From the NCBI GenBank assembly GCA_031265435.1, contig JAISCR010000030.1, positions 1-38,647 of the forward strand: DNA of 38,647 nt. Reading direction: 5' to 3'. The notes below the pieces were generated by a model, which was not told where the DNA came from, did not search any database, and was given only the letters and a program-made list of their open reading frames with translations. Below are positions 8,090-15,582 of this stretch, one piece after another. The stretch comes from Treponema sp. Lineage in GTDB: Bacteria > Spirochaetota > Spirochaetia > Treponematales > Breznakiellaceae. Position 1 is the first letter of the stretch. Each line of letters begins with the position of its first letter. The translations under genes were made by a program, and so were the position numbers.

Positions 8090-8119
8090 TTGACGGAACT
8101 TTAATTTTTGTGTTATTTA
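8090..8119 (+). promoter_or_regulatory. Predicted promoter of tRNA-Ala
   Basis: TTGACG at 8090-8095 is one base off consensus -35. It is followed after 18 bases by TATTTA (8114-8119) in a very AT-rich run. The predicted start is about 40 bases before the tRNA. Because no strong terminator with a T-run follows the tRNA, this promoter may also serve the cyclase gene. Confidence 0.5.
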
Positions 8120-8165
8120 TATAAAAGAAAATATGAGGATATGTAGCACTATATAGAAGGAAACT

Positions 8166-8238
8166 GGGGAATTAGCTCAGTTGGTAGAGCGATAGGTTCG
8201 CAATCTATAGGCCAGGGGTTCGAATCCCCTATTCTCCA
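8166..8238 (+). tRNA. tRNA-Ala (anticodon CGC)
   Basis: A 73-base cloverleaf. The acceptor GGGGAAT pairs with ATTCTCC and contains the G3-U70 wobble that identifies alanine tRNAs. The D-arm is GCTC/GAGC. The anticodon stem ATAGG/TCTAT holds the loop TTCGCAA, giving anticodon CGC for GCG codons. The T-arm is AGGGG, loop TTCGAAT, CCCCT. The discriminator is A at 8238. CCA is not encoded; AAA follows. The 3' end from 8221 onward is duplicated 155 bases downstream, and a 13-base inverted copy of its T-arm lies at 8263-8275. Confidence 0.95.
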
Positions 8239-8503
8239 AAACCCCTGCACTTCCGATAAAATGGGGATTCGAACCGGAGTCCCCGCCGACCAGGGGGAGG
8301 AAAAGCGCACAGGATGTGCGCGGCAGGGGACGGAGGCGGGCTGGAAGGAGCCCGCTGATGTGGGCGACTGGAAGCCGAATCCCCTATTCTCCAAAACCCT
8401 TGCACTTTTGATAAAATGGGGATTCGAACCGGAGTCCCCGCCGACCAGGGGGAGGAAAAGCGCACAGGATGTGCGCGGCAGGGGACGGAGGCGGGCTGGA
8501 AGG
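8221..8503 (+). repeat. tRNA-3'-end-derived tandem repeat, 155-base unit
   Basis: Unit 1 is 8221-8375. Unit 2 starts at 8376 and matches for 128 bases to 8503, with only three differences, all C in unit 1 and T in unit 2. Each unit opens with CGAATCCCCTATTCTCCA, the last 18 bases of tRNA-Ala. Each then carries the inverted T-arm GGGGATTCGAACC and a structured GC-rich part: outer arms GTCCCCGCC and GGCAGGGGAC enclose the perfect hairpin GCGCACA-GGA-TGTGCGC. Unit 1 also has GCGGGCT/AGCCCGC (8337-8356), whose right arm is lost in unit 2. The repeat ends 12 bases before the cyclase start codon. The tRNA end as repeat boundary recalls attachment sites, but no integrase is present. Confidence 0.85.
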
Positions 8504-8515
8504 AAAATCAGGAAA

Positions 8516-10903
8516 ATGAAACTGAACACCGGCAAATCCCATAAAAACCGGGTCGCCTTTATTGTAATTATCTCCCTGTTTCTGCTTGTAACTTTTGTGT
8601 CTTTCACCGGGGTATTTGATTATCTGGAATTTAAAATTTATGATCTCAGGGTTAATCTCTTTGCCGAATCGGTTCCGGCTTCCGAAGAGATTGTGGTTGT
8701 CCTGCTCGATCAGCAAAGCCTGGATTGGGCCAAAAACGAAAGGGGCTGGTCCTGGCCCTGGCCCAGGAAGGCATACGCCGAATTTGTAGAGTACATGAAG
8801 GAGGCCGGAGCAAAGTCGCTTGCCTTCGATATGCTCTTTACGGAAGCTTCGGTTCACCGGAATGCCCGGCAGGAAGACATAATAAACAATGCGGCAAAAA
8901 ATCTGGAACAGGCCCGGGTTCTTATATCGGAAGGCCGGCTCGGGGAAGCGGACTCCCGTTTCCGGGAAATAACAGAATCTCTGCGGGATTTAAGCGCCGG
9001 TGGAGACGATACTGCCTTTGTACAGGCGGAGAAAGACTTTGGCCGGGTGGTACAGGCGGTGTTTTTCAGTACCGGTTCCGGGTCTGTAAATTCCTGGCCT
9101 GAGGAACCCGGCAAGCCGCTTTTTGAATTGTCCGGTTTTGAATCGCTGCTCCCCCTCTATGGTCGTCTGTCCGGAAATGAGGGAGAAATCCGGGCGCAGT
9201 TCCCCATAGAGGAATTGAAAAACGCCGCAGGTGTTCTCGGCAGCGTAACCGGCTGGCCCGATTTTGACGGAACCATACGCCGGGCCAATCTTTTTACCCT
9301 CTTTGACAACAGGGCGGTTCCCGGCCTCAGTACCGCCTCTCTTCTCGCAGCGGGCCATGACAATAAACTTGTCTATGATGCGGAAAAGCAGCTTGTACAC
9401 TGGGGCGATTATACAATTCCTGTGGATCGGAAAGGACGGTGCATTCTCCGCTACCGGGGCAGCCTGGATCGTTACTATCCCTATTTTATGGATCAGGCGC
9501 TCCGGAGCGCGGAAAGCTATGCGCGGGGGGAAGAGCCGGAGCTTCTGCCCGGCGACTTTAAGGACAAGCATGTCTTTTTCGGGCTTTATGCTCCCGGTCT
9601 GTATGATATTTTCGCCAACCCCATTTCCGCAACATATCCGGGAGTCGGCGTACACATCACCATGCTGGATAATATTTTAAACGGGGATTTTATCCGGGAG
9701 AGTCCCACTGCGCTCGATCTTCTTCTTGTTTTGACAGTAATTGTTTTAACCGGTATTTTGGGGCTCTATCCCGGAAAAATCGCGGTATCGGTAGCCGGTA
9801 CTCTTTTGGTACTAATTCTCCTGACATGTCTGGGTCTGGCCGCCTATGACAAATTCAATCTCTGGCTTCCCATGATCGCGCCCTTTACGGGAATAGTTCT
9901 GGCCTTTATTACGACCAGCCTTTACAATTACGCTACCGAAGGCAGTCAGAAACGTTTTATCAAATCGGCGTTTTCCCGTTACCTTGCCCCTTCGGTAATC
10001 GAACAGATCATCTCCGATCCTTCCAAACTTAACCTGGGCGGTCAAAAACTGGAAATGACTGCAATTTTTACGGACATTCAGCGCTTTTCATCAATATCGG
10101 AAGCTCTTCAGAAAGAATATGCCGACGAAGGTCCAAAGGTGCTGGTTAATCTCCTTAACCTGTACCTTACCGAGATGAGCAACATCGTACTTAACAACCA
10201 GGGTACTATTGATAAATACGAAGGGGACGCCATTATTGCTTTCTTCGGCGCTCCTCTCTGGACAGAAAGGCACGCCATACTCGCCTGCCGCAGCGCCATT
10301 CAAATGAAAAAACGGGAGTTGGAACTGCGGGAAGAGATCATGAAAAGCGACGGGCCTTTCTCCGCGCCTTTAAACAAACTTATAGAAAAAAACGTGATCC
10401 GGGCGGAACGGCCCCTCTATACCCGGCTGGGAATTAACTCAGGCGGCATGGTAGTAGGTAACATGGGCACCCCAAACAAGATGGACTATACGATTATGGG
10501 TAATGCGGTAAATCTGGCCGCCCGTCTTGAAGGCGTAAACAAACAGTACGATACGGGGGGCATCCTGATAAGCGAATACACCCGGAATAAAATCGGAGAT
10601 GAATTTATTGTGCGGAGTTTGAGCCGTGTCACGGTTGTGGGGATTAATACTCCTTTACGGCTTTACGAACTTCTGGCAATACGGGATGAAGCTTCCGCGG
10701 AAACGCTTGACATGGTCAGGATATGGGAACAGGGTTTTGCCTCCTACGAGAAAAAGGAATTCGCGGAAGCGGAAAAAATCTTTGCGGAATTGTACCGGAA
10801 AGACAGCGGCGACGGGGTCGCAAAACTTTACATGGATCGCTGCGGAACATATACCGGAACCATGCATGACTGGGACTGCGTGGACAATCTCACGGAAAAA
10901 TGA
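8516..10903 (+). CDS. CHASE2-domain class III adenylate cyclase
   Basis: A 795-residue membrane sensor cyclase. After a membrane helix (11-31) comes an extracytoplasmic CHASE2 domain (about 35-395), three more helices (about 401-418, 422-443, 448-468), and a cytoplasmic class III cyclase domain (about 512-710). Metal-binding aspartates are D520 (FTDIQRFSS) and D571 (KYEGDA). K567 and T659 (DYTIMG) are the adenine-selecting pair, and N666 and R670 (NAVNLAAR) are the transition-state residues, so it should make cAMP. The CHASE2 domain carries an acidic helical insertion (about 115-160). The C-terminal tail (about 730-780) looks like a TPR-type helical pair. The ATG at 8516 follows AGGAAAATCAGGAAA and lies just past the tandem repeat; upstream in-frame codons run through repeat sequence and are not credible. 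Its 3' end overlaps the convergent gene by 14 bases. Confidence 0.93.
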   Translation: MKLNTGKSHKNRVAFIVIISLFLLVTFVSFTGVFDYLEFKIYDLRVNLFAESVPASEEIVVVLLDQQSLDWAKNERGWSWPWPRKAYAEFVEYMKEAGAKSLAFDMLFTEASVHRNARQEDIINNAAKNLEQARVLISEGRLGEADSRFREITESLRDLSAGGDDTAFVQAEKDFGRVVQAVFFSTGSGSVNSWPEEPGKPLFELSGFESLLPLYGRLSGNEGEIRAQFPIEELKNAAGVLGSVTGWPDFDGTIRRANLFTLFDNRAVPGLSTASLLAAGHDNKLVYDAEKQLVHWGDYTIPVDRKGRCILRYRGSLDRYYPYFMDQALRSAESYARGEEPELLPGDFKDKHVFFGLYAPGLYDIFANPISATYPGVGVHITMLDNILNGDFIRESPTALDLLLVLTVIVLTGILGLYPGKIAVSVAGTLLVLILLTCLGLAAYDKFNLWLPMIAPFTGIVLAFITTSLYNYATEGSQKRFIKSAFSRYLAPSVIEQIISDPSKLNLGGQKLEMTAIFTDIQRFSSISEALQKEYADEGPKVLVNLLNLYLTEMSNIVLNNQGTIDKYEGDAIIAFFGAPLWTERHAILACRSAIQMKKRELELREEIMKSDGPFSAPLNKLIEKNVIRAERPLYTRLGINSGGMVVGNMGTPNKMDYTIMGNAVNLAARLEGVNKQYDTGGILISEYTRNKIGDEFIVRSLSRVTVVGINTPLRLYELLAIRDEASAETLDMVRIWEQGFASYEKKEFAEAEKIFAELYRKDSGDGVAKLYMDRCGTYTGTMHDWDCVDNLTEK

Positions 10904-12911
10904 AGCTCTTCAAAAACTTTTTCATTACAGCCTTGTCCCTGTTTATTCTGATCTTGATGATCTGTTCGCCGTCAAGACCGAAGCCTTTCAGTTCCATATC
11001 GTACATTTCCTGTTCCACATAGTGAACGGGGCTTATATACAGGATGTCGATGTTCCTTTCCCCGGAATAAATGGGGATATTCTGATATTTGTAGTAGCCT
11101 TCCCTGCCGCCTCTTCTGTCCGTTACCGCGGCGGATAGTTCGCTGTGCCGTGCGGCATCGGCGCTGATGTACTGCCACGCTTCTTTTGACACGTCAAAAA
11201 AAGTAGTGCGGGGAAGCGTATGGAAAAGTCCAAGGAGCAGCATGTACGCTGTAATCATCGAAAGAATTTTTATGTACAGTTTCCCTGTGTTCAGATTGAG
11301 AAGAACGGCCCATATTGACAGTATAAATACAGATATTATTGAAAGATAGCGCAGGGTAAGTATCGGCCGTATAAGGGATATTAAAAATGCCTCAAGGAAT
11401 ACAAAGAGGCATATAAAAACCATATAGTCGAGAAGCAGTTTCTGCCGATGTCCAAAACAGCCTCTTTTGTCCAGAAAACGCCTTGAGGCCCAATAGAAGA
11501 GCCCTGAAAGAGGCAGGGCAAGACAGGAAAAAAGTTTCAGTTCGGCGCTTAGGGGTTTAATCCAGTTGTTGAATTCCTCATTCATGATTTCTCCGGCCCT
11601 CAGGTTATGGACAAGATAGGGGAATAATGAAAGTGCCGTGATAACATTGAACAGAAAAAAGACGAGTGTTTCTTTTGGAGTACATTCTTTTTTTGCTATC
11701 CTGTATATGCAAAAGAACAGGAAATTGGAAGCGACAAAAAGAACGCCGTAGAAGTGCGTGTTTACAAGCAATACGGAAAGGAATGTATATAAAAGCATAT
11801 CTTTATTTTTTCTGTTTTTGAGAATACGCAAAAACAGTACCGCGAGGATCGTTACAAGCATGAGCTGAAGCATGTAAGCCCTGGTATTATGGGAAGCGCG
11901 GATAAGATAACCGCCAAAACTCAAAAAAATTGCCGCCGTAGCTGCCGCTCTTCTTCCCGCGTATTCTTTTACAAGTATCCAGACGCAGGGAACAAGGGCC
12001 GTACCGGCCATGACCGACAGCAGCCTGCCTACAGCTTCCGAATAACCGCAGAGAAGAAACGTCAGCTTTAATACAAGATAATAAAAGGGAGGATTGCCCG
12101 GATCCGAAAAAAGTACGGCAAGGGGAGTTTCCGGCGCGCTGATTTCGGCGGAACTCAATTCATCTCCGCCGGCAGAATGCCAGTCAAAACCGTCGAGCCG
12201 CAGCAGAAAGGCAATAACCGTAATAACAAGGGGAATAATCCAGGGGCATTTGTGTATCAGGAACAGTATTTTCCGCTGTTCTGCCGGCCTGTTGATCCCC
12301 CTGTCTTTAAGATTCAAGGCCCGGTAGAAAATCCATATACAAAAAAGCATGATATAGAGAGGCCAGAAATACCAGGGGTACATCAGGGGAGCAAAGAAGA
12401 ACAGGAGGAGAAAGTTCAGGTTACCGTACCAGTTGATTCTTTTCCCGAACGGGAAGGGTGCATAGCTCATGTTTTTCGATATGTCGTATATTCTGCTGTC
12501 CGCGTCACCGGTGAAAGCGAAAGAACGGATATCTTCGGGGGTAAAATAATAAAAGGAGTTGCCGATAAACACAGAGATACTGTCTATTGAAGAGAGGCTT
12601 TCTTCCGCCGTATCTTCGGGAACCATAAGGGAGAGTTCTTCAATCAGACCGTCCAATTCCCTGTACATAACGATTGTATCAATGGACGGATCGGGTTCGG
12701 TAGTGGGAGAGAGTACATGGATTACATCCCCGGGATTCGTTTTAAGCAGAAAATTGCCGGAATGACTTTTCTTTATTTCGATGTTGACATGAACCTGGGC
12801 GGTCATGGGTTTGAGTCTGTAAGCGTTGATCCGGAAGAGCCCGGCCTGGGAAAGGCAGCATAAAAGAACACAAAAGAATAAAAAAATTACACGATTGTGT
12901 TTTTTATTCAT
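10890..12911 (-). CDS. GT-C membrane glycosyltransferase with N-terminal extracytoplasmic domain
   Basis: A 673-residue polytopic protein of the lipid-linked-sugar-dependent GT-C type (ArnT/PMT/RgtA-like). The catalytic acidic pair in the first large periplasmic loop is seen in GGDELSSAE (D250, E251). The later DPGNPPFYYLVLKL corresponds to the HPPLYY region. Eight or more further helices follow, with a hydrophilic C-terminal part. Unusually, about 200 residues precede this core: a first helix (about 8-27), a beta-rich domain (about 35-145) and a helix pair (about 163-200). The ATG at 12911 follows GGGAGTG and overlaps the end of gtrA by 8 bases, so the two are translationally coupled. GtrA-type proteins deliver or flip undecaprenyl-linked sugars, the expected donor. 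Acceptor unknown; a surface glycan or lipid is likely. Confidence 0.85.
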   Translation of the reverse strand: MNKKHNRVIFLFFCVLLCCLSQAGLFRINAYRLKPMTAQVHVNIEIKKSHSGNFLLKTNPGDVIHVLSPTTEPDPSIDTIVMYRELDGLIEELSLMVPEDTAEESLSSIDSISVFIGNSFYYFTPEDIRSFAFTGDADSRIYDISKNMSYAPFPFGKRINWYGNLNFLLLFFFAPLMYPWYFWPLYIMLFCIWIFYRALNLKDRGINRPAEQRKILFLIHKCPWIIPLVITVIAFLLRLDGFDWHSAGGDELSSAEISAPETPLAVLFSDPGNPPFYYLVLKLTFLLCGYSEAVGRLLSVMAGTALVPCVWILVKEYAGRRAAATAAIFLSFGGYLIRASHNTRAYMLQLMLVTILAVLFLRILKNRKNKDMLLYTFLSVLLVNTHFYGVLFVASNFLFFCIYRIAKKECTPKETLVFFLFNVITALSLFPYLVHNLRAGEIMNEEFNNWIKPLSAELKLFSCLALPLSGLFYWASRRFLDKRGCFGHRQKLLLDYMVFICLFVFLEAFLISLIRPILTLRYLSIISVFILSIWAVLLNLNTGKLYIKILSMITAYMLLLGLFHTLPRTTFFDVSKEAWQYISADAARHSELSAAVTDRRGGREGYYKYQNIPIYSGERNIDILYISPVHYVEQEMYDMELKGFGLDGEQIIKIRINRDKAVMKKFLKSFIFP

Positions 12912-13344
12912 CACTCCCGCTTTCTCTTTCTTCAGGTTTTTTCCGGAAAACAAAAAACTTTGAAATGGTAAAATTGATTACCATTCCCGCGGCGATACCC
13001 ATGGCCTGGGCTATGAATTTATAGGGAGGATTAAACAGATAGAGAACGAGCTGCATCACCAGTATATTGATGAGAAGCCCCGTAAGGGAACCGGAGAGAA
13101 ATTGCAGCCACTTGCGAAACCTGATCTTTTCCCCGCCGGTGTATTCTTTGAATGACCATATATGGTTGATAAAATAATTCTGGGTACCGGCGCCGAGAAA
13201 ACAAAAAATACTTACGGGGATCACATGAAATTTCAGGATATCCGCGCCGAGGAAGAATATGGACAGATTTGTTACTGTACCCAGTACGCCCGTAAGGCCG
13301 AATTTTATGAATTCCCCAAGCAGACGCTTTGTTTTCTTTTCCAA
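12904..13344 (-). CDS. GtrA-family membrane protein
   Basis: A 146-residue GtrA-like protein with four membrane helices (about 12-32, 38-58, 80-100, 112-132) and basic loops. The family pattern FxxxGxxxxxxN near the start (FIKFGLTGVLGTVTNLSIFF) and the C-terminal ISKFFVFRKK are present. GtrA proteins are thought to translocate or present undecaprenyl-phosphate-linked sugars for periplasmic glycosyltransferases, which fits the coupled GT-C gene downstream. The start is apparently TTG at 13344, only 7 bases after the GH3 stop, with a poor ribosome site (AGGCC). It probably depends on coupling to the preceding gene. GH3, gtrA and GT-C thus form one transcription unit, although the glycosidase has no obvious role in glycan assembly. 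Confidence 0.88.
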   Translation of the reverse strand: MEKKTKRLLGEFIKFGLTGVLGTVTNLSIFFLGADILKFHVIPVSIFCFLGAGTQNYFINHIWSFKEYTGGEKIRFRKWLQFLSGSLTGLLINILVMQLVLYLFNPPYKFIAQAMGIAAGMVINFTISKFFVFRKKPEERESGSDE

Positions 13345-13351
13345 AATCGGC

Positions 13352-15451
13352 CTATTTTACCGTAACTACAGCTTCCGCCGGTTTTGGAGCGCCTCTCTCC
13401 ACGGATACAGGCACGGGAGCCGCATCGCAGGCATAGATCGTGTAGGCGCCGGGAACAAGAACACTCTTGCCGTCGGCATTTACGGATTCAAAGGCCGATG
13501 AAGGGAGTTCAAAGTCCGCGCTTACCGTTTTTCCGGCGGGAACATTGATCCGCCTGAAGGCCCGCAGGGAACAGAGGGGATCATCGGAGGCGCGGTCTTT
13601 TTTGGCGATGTAGAGCTGGATCACGTCTTCGCCGTCCCGCATGCCGGTGTTTGACAAGTTTACCGTTGCCTTTATTTTTTCACCTGCACAGATGGCGGCA
13701 TCTGAAAGCTCAAGCGAATCAAAACTGAAGCCGGTATAGGAAAGACCGAAGCCGAAAGGATAGAGGGGCTTTTCCGTCATGTAGCGGTAAGTCCGCCCCT
13801 TCATATCATAGTTTTCGTAGGGGGGAAGCTGGCTCGTGGAAGCCGGGAAACTGATGGGGAGATGGCCTCCCGGATTCAGATCCCCAAAGATCATGTCGGC
13901 AATTACTTCTCCGCCCTTTTCGCCGGAATACCACGCAAAGATCACCGCATCGGCAATATCCTCCGGTATTGCAATGGGACTGCCGCCTGTAAGGATCAGG
14001 ATGACGGGTTTGCCTGTATCCTTCAACTGACGCAGAAACTTGAGCTGCCAGGGCGGAAGCTCAATAGTATCCCTGTCGCCGTTGGAATCGGAAGCGATGG
14101 CGTCGCCCTCTTCTCCTTCCATGGAACCGTCAAGTCCCATAACCGCAATCAAGAGGTCGGTATCGGCGCCGGTAAAGAAACCGGCCTGGGAACTGAAACG
14201 GGCAGGATGGTTCTCTTCATACTGAAGGCAGCCGTGGCGGTATTCAAGGCTGATGGCGTATTTGTCCCTCACCTTCTGTCCGAGTCCTTCGAGGATCGTA
14301 ACGAAACGGGGGCTGATGCCGTAGTAGTTTCCGAACAGTACATGCGGGTTGGCGGCGCAGGGCCCCACCAGGGTAATGCGTTTGGCGCTGTCGTCAAGGG
14401 GAAGGAGGCCATTGTTGTTCCTGAGAAGGACAATGGATTTCTCCGCCGCCCTGCGCGCCAGCTTCTGATGTTTTTCGCAGTTGATTACATCTCCCCTGAT
14501 TGTGGAGTAGGGATCCTGTTCGGGAGGATCGAACATTCCCAGTTTGAAGCGTGTCCGCAGGAGCCGTGTCAGCGCCCGATCGATTGTCTCTTCGGTTACA
14601 AGTCCCTTCTTGTAGGAAACGGTAAGCTGGGGGTAGGTACAGCCGCAGTTAAGATCACAGCCGGCATTGAGAGCCAGAGCCGCCGATTCTTCGGGACTGT
14701 TTGTCACCTTGTGGTATTCGTGGAAATCCCGAATGGCCCAGCAGTCGGAAGTAACATGGCCCTTGAAGCCCCATTCCCCGCGGAGTATGTCCTGAAGCAG
14801 ATAGTAGCTTCCCCCGCAGGGTTCTCCCAGGGTACGGTTGTAGGCGCCCATGACGGCCTCGACTCCTCCTTCCACCAGAGCCTTGAACGCGGGAAGATAG
14901 GTTTCAAAGAGATCCTTTTTGGAGACCACCGCGTCAAAAGTATGACGCAGCTTTTCAGGGCCTGAGTGTACCGCAAAGTGTTTGGCGCAGGCGGCAGCCT
15001 TCATGTGTTCAGGATCGGGCCCCTGCAGACCGCGTACCAGGGCAAGACCTATACGGCCGGTAAGGAAGGGATCTTCGCCGTAAGTTTCCTGACCCCGGCC
15101 CCAGCGGGGATCGCGGAAGATATTGATGTTGGGAGTCCAGAAGGTAAGTCCCCAGTACTGGCCCCGGTTTCCCCGTTTAATCGCTTCATTGTATTTTGCC
15201 CGCGCCTCATCGGAAATCGCGGCGGCGACTTCTTCAATAAGGCCCTCGTCAAAGGTGGCTGCCAGGGCGATGGCCTGGGGGAATACCGTAGCCGCCCCGG
15301 CTCTGGCAACGCCGTGGAGACATTCATTCCACCAGTTGTATTCGGGAACCCCCAGCCTTGGTATGGCGGCACTGGTATAGCTTAACTGTGAGACCTTCTC
15401 CTCAATAGTCATTTTTGAAATGAGTTCTTTGATACGCTCTTCTCTGTTCAT
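13352..15451 (-). CDS. Glycoside hydrolase family 3 (beta-glucosidase/beta-xylosidase)
   Basis: A 699-residue GH3 enzyme without signal peptide, so it acts on imported oligosaccharides in the cytoplasm. The (alpha/beta)8 domain contains RDPRWGRGQETYGEDP (114-129), the K157-H158 pair and the nucleophile D236 in VTSDCWAI. The second domain runs to about 560 (GEEGDAIASDSNGDRDTIELP segment). PLYPFGFGLSYT introduces the C-terminal fibronectin-III-like domain. The N-terminal NWWNECLHGVARAGAATVFPQ is typical of the branch that includes bacterial and plant xylan 1,4-beta-xylosidases, but substrate cannot be assigned by eye. The ATG at 15451 follows GGAGGATAAA; an upstream in-frame start at 15466 lacks this spacing. 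It heads an operon-like run with gtrA and the GT-C gene and diverges from metA through overlapping promoters. Confidence 0.93.
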   Translation of the reverse strand: MNREERIKELISKMTIEEKVSQLSYTSAAIPRLGVPEYNWWNECLHGVARAGAATVFPQAIALAATFDEGLIEEVAAAISDEARAKYNEAIKRGNRGQYWGLTFWTPNINIFRDPRWGRGQETYGEDPFLTGRIGLALVRGLQGPDPEHMKAAACAKHFAVHSGPEKLRHTFDAVVSKKDLFETYLPAFKALVEGGVEAVMGAYNRTLGEPCGGSYYLLQDILRGEWGFKGHVTSDCWAIRDFHEYHKVTNSPEESAALALNAGCDLNCGCTYPQLTVSYKKGLVTEETIDRALTRLLRTRFKLGMFDPPEQDPYSTIRGDVINCEKHQKLARRAAEKSIVLLRNNNGLLPLDDSAKRITLVGPCAANPHVLFGNYYGISPRFVTILEGLGQKVRDKYAISLEYRHGCLQYEENHPARFSSQAGFFTGADTDLLIAVMGLDGSMEGEEGDAIASDSNGDRDTIELPPWQLKFLRQLKDTGKPVILILTGGSPIAIPEDIADAVIFAWYSGEKGGEVIADMIFGDLNPGGHLPISFPASTSQLPPYENYDMKGRTYRYMTEKPLYPFGFGLSYTGFSFDSLELSDAAICAGEKIKATVNLSNTGMRDGEDVIQLYIAKKDRASDDPLCSLRAFRRINVPAGKTVSADFELPSSAFESVNADGKSVLVPGAYTIYACDAAPVPVSVERGAPKPAEAVVTVK

Positions 15452-15545
15452 TTTATCCTCCACCAAAGCTTGGCCTTTTGTAAACGAGGCCTCCCGAAAT
15501 CCGGCTGCCGCGGAAGCGCGGTTTCCAGCGAAACGACCGTGCCGG

Positions 15546-15573
15546 TTGAAATTATATACGAATATGTTATGCT
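15546..15573 (+). promoter_or_regulatory. Predicted metA promoter
   Basis: TTGAAA (15546-15551), a 16-base spacer and TATGCT (15568-15573). The expected transcription start is near 15580, three bases before the metA ATG, and no Shine-Dalgarno is present. It overlaps the oppositely facing GH3 promoter. Confidence 0.5.
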
Positions 15574-15580
15574 ATGTAAG
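15551..15580 (-). promoter_or_regulatory. Predicted GH3 operon promoter
   Basis: On the minus strand CTTACA (15575-15580), an 18-base spacer and a perfect TATAAT (15551-15556). The leader would be about 90 bases and contains GC-rich inverted segments around 15500-15540. It shares bases with the metA promoter, so the two probably exclude each other. Confidence 0.5.
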
Positions 15581-15582
15581 CC

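Noticed and set aside
8376..8400. Second tRNA gene at the repeated tRNA end
   Set aside because: Only the T-arm/acceptor 3' portion is repeated; no 5' half, D-arm or anticodon arm precedes it.
8221..8503. Integrated island bounded by tRNA attachment sites
   Set aside because: The direct repeats are only 155 bases apart with no integrase or cargo, so at most this is a scar.
8149..8607. Open frame on the minus strand through the tRNA and the tandem repeat
   Set aside because: It is made of the repeated tRNA-derived sequence and repeats its own protein sequence; there is no sign of coding selection.
13862..14965. Long open frame (367 codons) antisense to the GH3 gene
   Set aside because: It is a shadow frame of a clear GH3 enzyme; no recognisable domain or ribosome site.
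15452..15582. SAM riboswitch or T-box before metA
   Set aside because: The predicted metA leader is only a few bases and no such fold is visible on the plus strand.
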